Assembly: GCA_046348545.1 (NCBI GenBank)
Contig: JAXMEB010000003.1
Coordinates: forward strand, 434,001-498,000
Source: JAXMEB01 sp046348545
GTDB lineage: Bacteria > Pseudomonadota > Gammaproteobacteria > Berkiellales > Berkiellaceae
Length of the DNA: 64,000 nt
Direction: 5' to 3'
Positions within the stretch are counted from its first letter, which is position 1. Each line of letters opens with the position of its first letter. The position numbers and the translations under genes were made by a program. Positions 18,641 to 28,542 of the stretch are shown piece by piece. The notes under the pieces were generated by a model, which saw nothing but the letters and a program-made list of their open reading frames with translations, was not told where the DNA came from and did no database searches.

Positions 18641-19864
18641 TCAGCGTTTCAGAAAAGCATGAATCGCAGCAACACGCACTTGGCGAATCGCTTCTTTCAA
18701 AGCCTCACCTTCATATCGTTTTGTTGATGTGAGCATTTTGATATCTACTCTTTTCGCAGCAATTAAAGCGCGTCTTAAGATATCCGCCTGAGGATAGGGT
18801 TCCTCGCTCAATCCTGCACGACCCAGAGCATCTGCAATGCAAGCAATCAGAAACTGCTCGAACCTTTCACCTCTTCTAAAAGCATCAAGACGCTCCAAAA
18901 CATTGAGCAAAGTACTGGGATTTAATTTATCAGCACGATGAGTATAGGTGTGGTACTTTGAAACTAAAATTGCAAGTTCTGAATATGCATTGGGTATTTT
19001 AAGGCGCATCAATGCAGCCTCAATTAATTCTACCCCTAAATCCTCATGCCCCACATGCTGTGGCCATAATGCTTCAGGCGTCATGCCTTTACCCACATCA
19101 TGCATTAAAACGGCAAATCGTATTTGTGGATTGGCCGTCAATTGAGTAGCCATCTCCAAAGCTAACTCAACATGAATGCCTGTATCCACCTCGGGATGCC
19201 ACATTTTCGGTTGTGGAATGCCATAAAGCCTATCCACTTCGGGTAAAATACGCTTCAAAGCGCCACTTTCTCGCAAGACTCGAAGAAACGCAACCGGCGA
19301 ATCGGATGCTAAACTTTTCTCAAACTCTTTCCAAACTCGCTCAGGCGTTAAGGCTTCCATTTCATCATGAGATACAATCGTCTGCATCAATTGCATGGTC
19401 TCAGGAGCGACCGTAAAACCCAACGGCGCTAAACGCGCCATAAAACGCGCAACGCGAAGGACTCGCAACGGATCTTCCACAAAAGCAGAGGAAACATGGC
19501 GTAGCACTTTATTCCGAAGATCAGTCTGCCCTCCATAAGGATCAACCAAAGTACCCTCCAAAGTCTGCGCCATCGCATTAATCGTTAAATCCCGACGCTT
19601 TAAATCCTCTTCCAATGTCACATCAGAACTAGCATTGACCTCAAAGCCTTTATAACCCTTACCACATTTACGCTCAGTGCGTGCTAAAGCATATTCCTCC
19701 TTGGTTTCTGGATGGAGAAAAACCGGGAAATCTTTACCCACCGTTGTATAACCCTGACTCAACAAACCCTCCGGCGTGGCCCCCACCACCACCCAATCTC
19801 TTTCTTTAACCGGAAGATTCAATAGGGCATCTCGTACGGCCCCGCCGACTAAATATATTTTCAT
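18641..19864 (-). CDS. cca: CCA-adding tRNA nucleotidyltransferase
   Basis: The enzyme adds or repairs the 3' CCA end of tRNAs; the tRNA in this window lacks an encoded CCA, so it needs this activity. The 407-residue protein has the class II nucleotidyltransferase start MKIYLVGGAVRDALLNLPVK, the ERDWVVVG strand, the RRDLTINAMAQ motif, and a C-terminal HD phosphohydrolase domain (VLMHDVGKG, with HVGHEDLG), as in E. coli Cca. It has no obvious operon partner. A MITE lies 54 bases upstream of its start. Confidence 0.96.
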   Translation of the reverse strand: MKIYLVGGAVRDALLNLPVKERDWVVVGATPEGLLSQGYTTVGKDFPVFLHPETKEEYALARTERKCGKGYKGFEVNASSDVTLEEDLKRRDLTINAMAQTLEGTLVDPYGGQTDLRNKVLRHVSSAFVEDPLRVLRVARFMARLAPLGFTVAPETMQLMQTIVSHDEMEALTPERVWKEFEKSLASDSPVAFLRVLRESGALKRILPEVDRLYGIPQPKMWHPEVDTGIHVELALEMATQLTANPQIRFAVLMHDVGKGMTPEALWPQHVGHEDLGVELIEAALMRLKIPNAYSELAILVSKYHTYTHRADKLNPSTLLNVLERLDAFRRGERFEQFLIACIADALGRAGLSEEPYPQADILRRALIAAKRVDIKMLTSTKRYEGEALKEAIRQVRVAAIHAFLKR

Positions 19865-19918
19865 TTATAAAGCCTCTAGCACCAAATTAGTTTTGGCTGT
19901 TGCACATCAGTTGTTTGA

Positions 19919-20046
19919 TATACCCACAACAGATGAATTTTCGGGTAGGCGCCGAGCGTTCGAGTCGCAGGAGTGTACATAAAGTACATGACTGCGGTGA
20001 GAATCGCGAAGGCAACAACCCCGAAAATTCAGCTGTGAAGGGTATA
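19919..20046 (+). repeat. 128-bp MITE copy (type A)
   Basis: A full-length copy lies between the divergent cca and terC genes. The 337-base gap 19865-20201 otherwise shows nothing recognisable beyond room for the two promoters. Confidence 0.9.
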
Positions 20047-20201
20047 GATGATAACAGAAGAGTCAATCTTTCATTATTAAAACCACTAACTATTTTAGAT
20101 AACTGTATAGTAATAATTTAGAAGTAGTATTATCAATCCGCACTTGGTATGCTCTTGGAATATAAATAGTACATACTGAAAAACTGATTGCATAGTTTGC
20201 C

Positions 20202-21152
20202 ATGGATAGCACAACTTTAAGCTGGGTCTCTTTTATCGTTATCGTCATTTTTCTGCTTTCTTTTGATTTGGGGATCTTACATAAAGAAAATAGAGAAATC
20301 GGCATTAAAGAAAGTCTCTATACCAGCCTTGCATATATCATCATCGGTCTATTATTCGGAGCTTGGATCTGGGTCCAACAAGGGCCTCAAAAAGGCGCTG
20401 AATATCTCACCGGATTTGCTGTAGAAAAATCCTTAGCGTTGGACAACATATTTGTCATATCTCTGATATTCACTTATTTCGCGATCCCGAGAAAATATCA
20501 ATACAAAATTCTATTTTGGGGGATCATTGGTGTGATCGTTTTGAGAGGTGTAATGATTGGCTTAGGCGCCACTCTCATCTCGAACTTCACCTGGGTTCTC
20601 TACATTTTTGCAGCTTTTCTGATTTATACTGGCGTGAAGATGTTCTTTATTGTTAATCATCTGCCAGATATCAAATCAAATGCCATTCTCCGCTTCATCA
20701 GACTACATTTTAATGTCACAAACGAAATACATGGGCCAGAATTTTTTGTAAGAATTGACAACAAATGGTACATGACTCCTTTATTCCTAGCCTTGATACT
20801 CGTTGAATGCATGGATCTGGTCTTTGCTGTTGATAGTGTGCCGGCGATCTTCGCAATCACAACAGATACTTATATTGTATACACCAGTAATATTTTTGCG
20901 ATTCTAGGTCTTAGAGCTCTCTATTTTGCTTTGGATGCACTGATTGTTAGATTTAAATACTTAAAGTACGCTTTAGCCGTTCTTTTGATCTTCATTGGAA
21001 GCAAAATATTTATTGCCGAACTCTTAAATATTGCAAAATTCCCACCATTGCTCGCACTTTCGATCACCTTTTTAATTCTAGCCACCGGGATCGTTTACTC
21101 AATGTATAAAACGCGCAAATCGTTAGCGGTTGAGGAACCAAAGGGACGTTGA
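20202..21152 (+). CDS. TerC-family integral membrane protein
   Basis: The 316-residue protein is highly hydrophobic with about nine membrane segments and has the TerC/Alx hallmarks: FDLGILHKENREIGIKESL near the start, EYLTGFAVEKSLALDNIFV (acidic residues in the membrane), and ALILVECMDLVFAVDSVPAI. E. coli Alx and related proteins export manganese, and other members are linked to tellurium resistance; TerC proteins have also been implicated in metalation of secreted enzymes. The start is the ATG 20202. I saw no Alx-type riboswitch structure in the 155 bases between the MITE and the start. Confidence 0.9.
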   Translation: MDSTTLSWVSFIVIVIFLLSFDLGILHKENREIGIKESLYTSLAYIIIGLLFGAWIWVQQGPQKGAEYLTGFAVEKSLALDNIFVISLIFTYFAIPRKYQYKILFWGIIGVIVLRGVMIGLGATLISNFTWVLYIFAAFLIYTGVKMFFIVNHLPDIKSNAILRFIRLHFNVTNEIHGPEFFVRIDNKWYMTPLFLALILVECMDLVFAVDSVPAIFAITTDTYIVYTSNIFAILGLRALYFALDALIVRFKYLKYALAVLLIFIGSKIFIAELLNIAKFPPLLALSITFLILATGIVYSMYKTRKSLAVEEPKGR

Positions 21153-21160
21153 TAAATGAG

Positions 21161-21754
21161 TCATACAGCATGAGCTGTAAAAAAAGGCTTTAGCAAATAA
21201 TAAGCCACCTCTCCAGCTGTTTGATGCTTCTTAATTTCCCAGGGAAAATCACTCTGGGGACAGCTCCACGATTTTGGCGCCTCCAGATACACTAATGTTG
21301 AAGGCTTGACATATCGATGTAAAATCAACCGCTCAAGACACGGCAACCACAAGGATAAACCAAATGGCGGATCGAGAAAAATAATATCAAACGGCTCTTG
21401 GGCATGAGATTCATTTAGCCATTTCACGCTGTCTGCGCGCATGACGTAGGCACGATGATGACAGTCTAATGTTGAGATAGCTGTCTTAATGTTAGGGATA
21501 AGCTTGGGATTGAATTCAACAAAAACAACCTCGTCAGCACCTCTTGAAAGCGCTTCCAAACCGAGAGCGCCGGTTCCCGCAAATAGATCTAAAACACGCG
21601 CACCAGAAACATAACCTTGTAGCCAATTGAATATCGTCTCACGAACCCGATCAGGCGTTGGCCGTAAACCAGGTTGTGACAGTACTTTAAGGCGGCGTCC
21701 TTTGAACTCGCCGCCTATAATTCTAATAAAGCCACTGCCGGTATGCGATTTCAA
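21161..21754 (-). CDS. rsmD: 16S rRNA m2G966 methyltransferase RsmD
   Basis: The 197-residue enzyme methylates G966 of 16S rRNA. Motifs are the N-terminal IRIIGGEFKGRRLKV and RPTPDRVRETIFNWL, SAM-binding VLDLFAGTGALGLEALSRGA, and the catalytic IIFLDPPFG. Translation appears to start at TTG 21754, overlapping the preceding M16 peptidase stop (TTGA). rsmD next to an M16 pair and ftsY is a conserved gammaproteobacterial neighbourhood. Confidence 0.95.
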   Translation of the reverse strand: MKSHTGSGFIRIIGGEFKGRRLKVLSQPGLRPTPDRVRETIFNWLQGYVSGARVLDLFAGTGALGLEALSRGADEVVFVEFNPKLIPNIKTAISTLDCHHRAYVMRADSVKWLNESHAQEPFDIIFLDPPFGLSLWLPCLERLILHRYVKPSTLVYLEAPKSWSCPQSDFPWEIKKHQTAGEVAYYLLKPFFTAHAV

Positions 21755-23145
21755 GTTTTAGTTTGCCCAACCAATACAGTCACTAATTTATCAGGATGTA
21801 CTCGCTTTTTAAATGCAGTCTTAATTTGATCAACAGAAACGTTCTCAACTTCGATGGGATATTGATCAAAATAGTTTAAAGCAAGCCCATAAAATCCAAT
21901 GGTGGCTAAATTAGCACAAATCGCCTCATTCGTATCAAACCTAAGAGCATAGCCACCTAATAAATTTTGCTTAGCCATATTGAGCTCATCTTCAGTTGGG
22001 CCCTCTTCGACAAACTTGGCCAAAACATTATTTAAGAGGTTCAGCGCTTGATCAGCAGATTCTCGCTTCGTTTGTAGGCCCAATATAAAAGGCCCGCGTT
22101 CACGCATCGGAACAAAATAACTGCGTGCGTCGTATGCCAAACCTTCTTTATTTCGAATGGATTGAAAAATTCGATTCACTGTTCCGTTTGCACCCAAAAT
22201 ATGGTTTCCAACCACCAGCGGAAAATAATCTTGATCGATACGCTTAATACCAGGCCCCCCGACCATGATATGCGTTTGCTCAGATGGGAAGGATATTTTT
22301 TCTAAATGGGAGACGGCTAAATCAGGCACCTGAGGGAATTCAGAAGGAGTATTCCCTGCAGGCATACGCTCGGTTAACCGCTCAGCGATCGCCCGTGCCT
22401 GATCGACCGTCACATCTCCAACCATCGCAATAACTGCATTTCGCGCTACGTAATATTGCTGATGAAACGTCGCGAGATCCGATTGTGTCAAATCCTTCAG
22501 GCTCTGCTCATCGCCTAAGATAACATTAGCATAAGGCTGAGCATCGAATGTGAGTTGATAAAACTTATTACTCGCAATCTTAGAAGGGTTCTGAGCATCA
22601 TTCTGTAAGGCAATAAGGGCATTATTCCGCTCACGATCGAGAGCTTCTTGCGGAAATGTCGGGATAGTCAAGACTTCAGCTAAAGTTGCAATAGCCTGAT
22701 CAAGATATTTGGGCGCCGACAAACTACGTATCTTCACATAAGCCATGTCACGCTGTGCATCCGCTTCAAATTCAGCTCCAACCTCTTCAAATCGCTCATG
22801 AATGGTTTGCGCATCCATGTTCTGAGTGCCATCTGAGAGCAAAGCATTGGTCAACAAGCTTAAACCACCCTTATCACCATTACGAGCACTGCCTGCATCA
22901 AAAACCAATTGAATATCAATCATCGGCAAAGAAGGGCTACGAACAAAGTAAACCTTCGCACCATTTGCAGTCACCCAATTCTCAATAGGTGGGAATTTAT
23001 GTTCGGCAGAGACGCCTTTTTGCTTAACCATGTTTAACACACTATTCTTATCTGATTGTGGGGATACACTGGGTTGCTTCAAAATGAGATAACCCAAAAC
23101 TGAAACGACCGCTAAACCAGCGAGGAAGATCCATCTTTTTTTCAT
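21751..23145 (-). CDS. M16-family peptidase-like subunit lacking the zinc motif
   Basis: The 464-residue protein has an N-terminal membrane anchor or signal (RWIFLAGLAVVSVLGYLIL) and two M16 domains. Where active M16 enzymes carry HxxEH, it has LLTNALLSDGT, so it should be catalytically inactive. The C-terminal half has the typical RxxY-like region (NKEGLAYDARSYF). It overlaps the upstream, zinc-bearing M16 gene by 4 bases (ATGA) and is probably its structural partner in a periplasmic complex, as in mitochondrial processing peptidase and known bacterial M16 pairs. The target proteins are unknown. Confidence 0.9.
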   Translation of the reverse strand: MKKRWIFLAGLAVVSVLGYLILKQPSVSPQSDKNSVLNMVKQKGVSAEHKFPPIENWVTANGAKVYFVRSPSLPMIDIQLVFDAGSARNGDKGGLSLLTNALLSDGTQNMDAQTIHERFEEVGAEFEADAQRDMAYVKIRSLSAPKYLDQAIATLAEVLTIPTFPQEALDRERNNALIALQNDAQNPSKIASNKFYQLTFDAQPYANVILGDEQSLKDLTQSDLATFHQQYYVARNAVIAMVGDVTVDQARAIAERLTERMPAGNTPSEFPQVPDLAVSHLEKISFPSEQTHIMVGGPGIKRIDQDYFPLVVGNHILGANGTVNRIFQSIRNKEGLAYDARSYFVPMRERGPFILGLQTKRESADQALNLLNNVLAKFVEEGPTEDELNMAKQNLLGGYALRFDTNEAICANLATIGFYGLALNYFDQYPIEVENVSVDQIKTAFKKRVHPDKLVTVLVGQTKT

Positions 23146-24530
23146 GATACAGGCTCCTCATCTGCTTTAGCAGCATCCATTGGGAGAGGTATTAATTCAG
23201 CCGTTGTCATTCTTTCAGCGACAAAGTATTTATTCACGACAGCTTGAATATCATCAGCTGTTAAAGATTCTACTCGTTCATGTAATTTGTCCATTTCTTG
23301 CCAAGAAGCACCGATGGTTTCTAATAACCCAATCGATATCGCTTGTTCAGACATGGAATCTTTGTCAAATGTTTGTCTGGCTATCAATTGCGCCTTTACT
23401 TTAGCTAATTCTTTATCAGACAATTTTTCATTTTTGAGCTTATCAATTTCAGCCCAGAAAGATTGTTCCAACTCAGCAACAGTTCGACCTTGAGAAGGTA
23501 TGGCCGTTAACATAAATTGCGTATCATATCGCTTAAACACTTCATAATAAGCATTTGCAGAAGCAGCTACTCGTTGTTCACGTAACATATTTTTAGGGAT
23601 CCGAGCGCTCTCACCTCCATCTAAAACGGCATTGACTAATAATAGAGCATAGCTTTCTCTTTCATTGGGCTGCGTCATAAAGCTCGGGACATCAAAGCCC
23701 ATGATTAGATAGGGCAATTTCGCAGGCTTGGCCACTTTAATACGCCTTTCACCAAGGGGGGGTAGCTCTTGTCTAATATAACCTTTTGGCACATCACACT
23801 TTGGCAAATTGCCAAAATGCTTTTGAGCTAATTGATACGTTTCATCCGCATTGACGGCGCCAACGACCACCAACGTAGCATTGTTCGGACAATAATGTTG
23901 CTCATACCAATTCCTGAGGTCATGAACTGTCATTTTCTCAATATCCTCCATCCAACCAATAATAGGATGGTGATAAGGCCCTGCCGGATTCGCTGCCGCC
24001 ATAAATCGCTCAAAAGCTAACGCACGGGGTTTATCGTCAGTTCGAAGTCGACGTTCTTCCATCACGACTTGGATTTCATTTTGAAACGCCTTGGGATCAA
24101 TCTGAAGATTTCGCATCCTATCGGCCTCTAGCTCAAACGTCAGAGGTAGTTTATCTGCCGACATTTCTTCGTAATATGCGGTGTAATCTGCACCGGTAAA
24201 TGCATTATCTTGACCACCATTTATTGAAACAATATGAGAAAATTGATCTTGTGGAAATTTCTCACTTCCCTGAAACATCATATGCTCAAGGGCATGCGAG
24301 ATCCCAGTGAGGCCCATCAGCTCATCGGCCGCCCCAACTTTGTACCAAACTTGAGTCACGACAACGGGAGCGCGGTGATCTTCGCGAACAACCAGCTTTA
24401 GATCGTTATCCAACTTATATTCTTTGGTTTGCATGGTATTAGCTAAGCTCCCGCCACAGAAAGCGATAGTGAACACGAAAAAGATTGAGCATAATCTCAA
24501 TTTTTTGAGTCGCGCATGATCGTTGAACAC
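23142..24530 (-). CDS. M16-family zinc metallopeptidase
   Basis: The 462-residue protein carries the inverted zinc motif HALEH (in GISHALEHMMFQG), with the downstream Glu region EMSADKLPLTFELEADRM, so it is the active partner of the following gene. The N-terminus (RLCSIFFVFTIAFCGGSLA) is a signal peptide, giving a periplasmic location. Translation starts at GTG 24530, supported by AGGA 6 bases upstream. It is divergent from ftsY. Confidence 0.92.
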   Translation of the reverse strand: MFNDHARLKKLRLCSIFFVFTIAFCGGSLANTMQTKEYKLDNDLKLVVREDHRAPVVVTQVWYKVGAADELMGLTGISHALEHMMFQGSEKFPQDQFSHIVSINGGQDNAFTGADYTAYYEEMSADKLPLTFELEADRMRNLQIDPKAFQNEIQVVMEERRLRTDDKPRALAFERFMAAANPAGPYHHPIIGWMEDIEKMTVHDLRNWYEQHYCPNNATLVVVGAVNADETYQLAQKHFGNLPKCDVPKGYIRQELPPLGERRIKVAKPAKLPYLIMGFDVPSFMTQPNERESYALLLVNAVLDGGESARIPKNMLREQRVAASANAYYEVFKRYDTQFMLTAIPSQGRTVAELEQSFWAEIDKLKNEKLSDKELAKVKAQLIARQTFDKDSMSEQAISIGLLETIGASWQEMDKLHERVESLTADDIQAVVNKYFVAERMTTAELIPLPMDAAKADEEPVS

Positions 24531-24604
24531 AATTTATCCTTTATTTGTTCCAAACGAATGGTAGGATACCTTATTTCAATCTACAGCCAAAGTGGTTCGT
24601 GAGC

Positions 24605-25636
24605 ATGCTCGATTTTTTCAAACGCAAAAATAAACCCCAAGAAGACCCCAAAAACCCTGATTCTGACAATGTAAACACTGTCACAAACGATCTCCCGCCG
24701 CCATCCACCTCCTTGTTTGGTCGACTCAGAGCCTCCCTCACCAAGACACGAGCTAAACTTGCAAGTGGTATAGCTGACCTATTCTTAGGGAAGAAAACAA
24801 TTGATCCAGACTTGATGGAGAAATTGGAATCTCAGTTGCTGATTAGCGACGTGGGAGTAGAAGCAACTCAAACGATCATCGATGCTCTCACACAGGGGAT
24901 CTCTCGTCGCGCTTTGCAAGATCCAAGCGCCGTCTTTGATGCCCTTAAGAATGAATTGGAGGGAGTCCTTCAACCTTGTGTCCAGCCTCTCTCTTTAAAC
25001 GCAACTGATAAACCTTTTGTGATGCTGATGATCGGCGTTAATGGCGCAGGCAAAACAACAACGATTGGCAAGCTAACTCAATACTTCAAGCAACAAGGTC
25101 TTTCCGTCATGCTAGCTGCAGGCGATACCTTCCGAGCTGCTGCCGTAGAGCAATTGCAAATCTGGGGTGATCGGTTGGAAGTCCCTGTGGTCGCTCAGCA
25201 TACCGGCGCTGATAGTGCTTCGGTGATCTATGACGCATTACAATCTGCACAAGCCAAACAAATTGACGTGCTGATCGCAGACACCGCGGGTCGTTTACAT
25301 ACTCGAGATAATCTGATGGAAGAGCTTAAAAAGGTTAAGCGAGTATTACAGAAACTTAATCCCAATGCCCCTCACGAAGTCTTGCTGGTGTTAGATGCGA
25401 CAACCGGGCAAAATGGACTGAAGCAAGCGGAAATTTTCCAGAAGGAAATTGGAGTAAGCGGGCTTGCTTTAACTAAACTAGACGGCACCGCAAAGGGTGG
25501 AGTCATTTTTGCAATTGCTAAGAAACTAGGCCTCCCCATCCGATTTATCGGTGTTGGTGAGAAAGCAGATGATCTCAGACCATTTGAAGCGCACGAATTT
25601 GTAAGCGCCTTATTTAGCATGGACGAAACAACGTGA
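24605..25636 (+). CDS. ftsY: Signal recognition particle receptor FtsY
   Basis: FtsY is the SRP receptor GTPase that delivers membrane-protein ribosomes to SecYEG. The 343-residue protein has a short charged A domain (LDFFKRKNKPQEDPKN), then the NG domain: FLGKKTIDPDLMEKLESQLL, P-loop GVNGAGKTTTIGKL, DTFRAAAVEQL, DTAGRLHTRDNLM and TKLDGTAKGG. The frame is open to 24545, but ATG 24605 (or GTG 24599) gives the family N-terminus. Its stop overlaps the ftsE start (GTGA). Confidence 0.95.
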   Translation: MLDFFKRKNKPQEDPKNPDSDNVNTVTNDLPPPSTSLFGRLRASLTKTRAKLASGIADLFLGKKTIDPDLMEKLESQLLISDVGVEATQTIIDALTQGISRRALQDPSAVFDALKNELEGVLQPCVQPLSLNATDKPFVMLMIGVNGAGKTTTIGKLTQYFKQQGLSVMLAAGDTFRAAAVEQLQIWGDRLEVPVVAQHTGADSASVIYDALQSAQAKQIDVLIADTAGRLHTRDNLMEELKKVKRVLQKLNPNAPHEVLLVLDATTGQNGLKQAEIFQKEIGVSGLALTKLDGTAKGGVIFAIAKKLGLPIRFIGVGEKADDLRPFEAHEFVSALFSMDETT

Positions 25637-26358
25637 TCACATTAGACCAAGTTGATAAACGATACCCGAATGGACATGAAGCCTTATCGCAAATAACACT
25701 GGATATCGATCAAGGTGAAATGGTATTCCTCACCGGACACTCTGGCGCCGGAAAAAGTACGCTCCTCAAATTAATTGCTTTAATCGACCGACCTTCATCA
25801 GGTCAGATTCTAGTCGGCGGCAAATTGCTGAATGCGATTTCACCGAGACAAACTGCATTCTATCGACGTCGCATCGGCATTATCTTTCAAAATCCTAAAT
25901 TATTAGACAATTATACGGTTTTTGAAAATGTTGCCATTCCTTTGATTATTGCGGGATTTAATCGTTTTGATATCCAAAGACGAGTCCGAGCAGCCCTTGA
26001 TCGTGTCGGCCTCTTATCAAAAGAGAACCTAAAACCAACTTATCTTTCTCAAGGCGAACAACAACGTGTCGGTATTGCGCGAGCAGTTGTTCATAAGCCT
26101 GAATTGTTACTAGCAGATGAACCAACCGGTAATTTAGATCCCACGCTTGCATTTGAAATCATGAGTTTATTCGAACGCTTTCATCAGGTGGGCGTTACCG
26201 CCTTGATTGCCACTCATGATATTGGTCTTCTAAAACGCTTCGCGAAGCATCGAGTATTACATCTTGAAGAAGGTAAACTGGTTCAGAATACGCATTCTAA
26301 AGGCATTCGACTCAAGCGAGAACGAGAAATCGATCAGGAGCAGCCACAACATGCGTAG
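25633..26358 (+). CDS. ftsE: Cell division ATP-binding protein FtsE
   Basis: FtsE is the ATPase of the FtsEX complex that activates septal cell-wall hydrolases through periplasmic partners. The 241-residue ABC protein has Walker A GHSGAGKST, a Q-loop (GIIFQNPKLLDNYTVFENV), the signature LSQGEQQRVGIARA, Walker B LLLADEPTGNLD and the H-loop ATHD. It starts at GTG 25633, overlapping the ftsY stop, and overlaps ftsX by 8 bases. Confidence 0.95.
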   Translation: MITLDQVDKRYPNGHEALSQITLDIDQGEMVFLTGHSGAGKSTLLKLIALIDRPSSGQILVGGKLLNAISPRQTAFYRRRIGIIFQNPKLLDNYTVFENVAIPLIIAGFNRFDIQRRVRAALDRVGLLSKENLKPTYLSQGEQQRVGIARAVVHKPELLLADEPTGNLDPTLAFEIMSLFERFHQVGVTALIATHDIGLLKRFAKHRVLHLEEGKLVQNTHSKGIRLKREREIDQEQPQHA

Positions 26359-27337
26359 ATTAAAATCAGATGCCCACAATCTAACACTGCCCCGCAAATC
26401 ACACCGCATCAAAAATTACATTGGGGCTCATCTGTCCGCTTGCAAAATTGGCTTGCAAAATCTATTGAACAGCCCGATTGCTACCCTCATCATCGTGGTA
26501 ACATTAGGGATTAGTTTATGCCTGCCCGCCAGTGGATACATCATTCTCAAAAATCTTGAGAAAGCCTCAAGTGGGTGGGACCGAGGCACTACGATTACCT
26601 TATTTCTAGAGCATAAAGCAGACCCCATAGAACTCGAAAATTTTATTGCCACACTGCAAAACACAGATGAATTTGAAAAAATTGAATATCAAACACCCGA
26701 TGAAGCTTTAGCTGAATTTAGGGCTTTAAATGAAGTCGGTGAATTTATTGATTCGCTTCCTAAGAATCCATTGCCCGGCGTCATTACCCTTTATCCGAAA
26801 TCAAACTTTGAAGATCCGAGCACACTTAAAGCGTTGCAGAATGATTTACAACGTCATCCGATTGTCGATCAAGCGACCCTTGATTTTGAATGGGTACAAA
26901 AGCTGAATGCTTTTTTAAGGCTGACCCAAGCCCTCGCTTGGCTCTTAAGTCTCATCATTGGGGCTGGTGTCATTTTAGTCATCTGCAACACGGTTCGGTT
27001 AGCCTTAGAACGACATCGCGATGAAATTGAAGTACTTTCACTTATTGGGGCGACGCAAAGCTTTATCCGTCGTCCTTTTTTGTATCGTGGTCTTTGGTAT
27101 GGTGCATTGGGCGCCGCTGCTGCTTTCGGTCTCATTCATTTTGCTCAATCTGCCCTAGAGGAGCCTGCCGCGAGGCTCAGCGCCTTATACGGCGATACTT
27201 TTAGCTTGGAAACCATCACCATTTCAGATACGATGATTCTTTTGTTAGCCAGCTTAAGCTTAGGCTGGGTTGGTGCATGGGTTGCTGTCTGGCATCAATG
27301 GCGAGTGCTTGCACCAGAAAGCGCATTAAAACCTTGA
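26351..27337 (+). CDS. ftsX: Cell division protein FtsX
   Basis: The 328-residue membrane partner of FtsE has a cytoplasmic N-tail, a first transmembrane helix (ATLIIVVTLGISLCLPASGY), a periplasmic domain containing KNPLPGVITLYPK, and three C-terminal transmembrane helices with the conserved NTVRLALERHRDEIEVLSLI segment. ATG 26351 was chosen because the upstream part of the open frame lies inside ftsE. The ftsY-ftsE-ftsX order and overlaps are standard. Confidence 0.94.
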   Translation: MRRLKSDAHNLTLPRKSHRIKNYIGAHLSACKIGLQNLLNSPIATLIIVVTLGISLCLPASGYIILKNLEKASSGWDRGTTITLFLEHKADPIELENFIATLQNTDEFEKIEYQTPDEALAEFRALNEVGEFIDSLPKNPLPGVITLYPKSNFEDPSTLKALQNDLQRHPIVDQATLDFEWVQKLNAFLRLTQALAWLLSLIIGAGVILVICNTVRLALERHRDEIEVLSLIGATQSFIRRPFLYRGLWYGALGAAAAFGLIHFAQSALEEPAARLSALYGDTFSLETITISDTMILLLASLSLGWVGAWVAVWHQWRVLAPESALKP

Positions 27338-27344
27338 GGACATC

Positions 27345-28541
27345 ATGTTACGAAAAGTATTTGGAGGTATCCTCCTAGTTGCAGGCACCTCCGTGGGTGC
27401 CGCTGTACTCGCCTTGCCCGTGAACACCGCTCATATGGGCATTGGATTTGCTTCTGCAACCTTTATCCTATGCTGGGTTTTCATGACCTTGGGCGCTTTA
27501 TACCTCCTGGAAGCCAACTTGAAAGCAGGTGTTGGTGCAAACATCATTTCCATAGCCAAAGAAACTACTGGCCCTCTGGGCCAAGCCGTCGCCTGGATCG
27601 CCTATCTGTGCCTTTTGTATTCCCTCACCAGTGCTTACTTAACTGGCGGAAGCAACTGGATTGAAGCCGTCGCAGCAAACATGGGCCATGAACTCACATT
27701 CAATTTTCAGCTCTTCATCATGACTTTCATAGCGGCTGGTTGCATCTACTTGGGTACTGTATTTGTCGATTACCTCAATCGTTTTCTCATGATAGGCCTG
27801 ATTGGTACCTATGGATTTCTTGCAATCTTAGCGACACCGCACGTCGATTTAGGCCTATTAGATCAGGCCAGACACAGTACGGATCTGATGTCGATTCCAC
27901 TCATCATCACAGCCTTTGGATTTGCCATTATTGTCCCCTCATTGACCTTGTATTTAAATGGCGACAGTAAACGTTTGGTTAAAATTATTTTAATTGGCAG
28001 CTTTGTGCCACTATTTATGTATATCTTATGGGAAGTTTTAATTTTTGGTCTCATCCCTTATGAAGGGAGCTTTGGCTTAAAATCCATGCATCTGAGAGAC
28101 AAGCCTGCTGCTGACTTATCACTTGCATTACAAACCATCTTACAGCATCGTAGCATCGTGCAAGCGGCAAATTATTTCGCGATTTTTGCGTTGGTCACTT
28201 CATTGCTGGGTGTCACATTGAGTTTATTTGACTTCCTTGCAGATGGATTTAACATCTCAAAACGGGGCTGGCAAAGAGTGGGACTTATATTACTCACTTT
28301 TGCACCGCCTTTTCTGATTGTAAAATATTTACCAGGTGGGTTCACTTACACCTTAAAATTTGCAGGCATTTTCGTTGCTATTCTATTGGGGATTTTACCT
28401 GCTTGGATGGTATGGCAAGGCCGATATCATAAGGCCCTTAAAAGCGACTTTGAAGTGCCTGGTGGCAAGCTGACGTTACTTCTAACGACATTATTCTTCA
28501 CCTTAGTAGTCAGTTTACAGATTAACGCAACTCTGTTCTAA
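27345..28541 (+). CDS. Aromatic amino acid permease (HAAAP family, TyrP/Mtr-like)
   Basis: The 398-residue protein has about 11 transmembrane segments and the HAAAP signature at its start (FGGILLVAGTSVGAAVLALP), followed by MTLGALYLLEANL. Family members import tyrosine or tryptophan by proton symport across the inner membrane; the sequence seen by eye does not separate these. GAGGA 4 bases before the ATG is a good ribosome binding site. It lies 7 bases after ftsX and 1 base before rsmJ, so it may be read from the ftsYEX transcript. Confidence 0.88.
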   Translation: MLRKVFGGILLVAGTSVGAAVLALPVNTAHMGIGFASATFILCWVFMTLGALYLLEANLKAGVGANIISIAKETTGPLGQAVAWIAYLCLLYSLTSAYLTGGSNWIEAVAANMGHELTFNFQLFIMTFIAAGCIYLGTVFVDYLNRFLMIGLIGTYGFLAILATPHVDLGLLDQARHSTDLMSIPLIITAFGFAIIVPSLTLYLNGDSKRLVKIILIGSFVPLFMYILWEVLIFGLIPYEGSFGLKSMHLRDKPAADLSLALQTILQHRSIVQAANYFAIFALVTSLLGVTLSLFDFLADGFNISKRGWQRVGLILLTFAPPFLIVKYLPGGFTYTLKFAGIFVAILLGILPAWMVWQGRYHKALKSDFEVPGGKLTLLLTTLFFTLVVSLQINATLF

Positions 28542-28542
28542 C

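Noticed and set aside
20047..20201. A pH-responsive riboswitch before the TerC-family gene, as for E. coli alx
   Set aside because: No matching structure or conserved sequence could be recognised by eye, and the leader is interrupted by a MITE.
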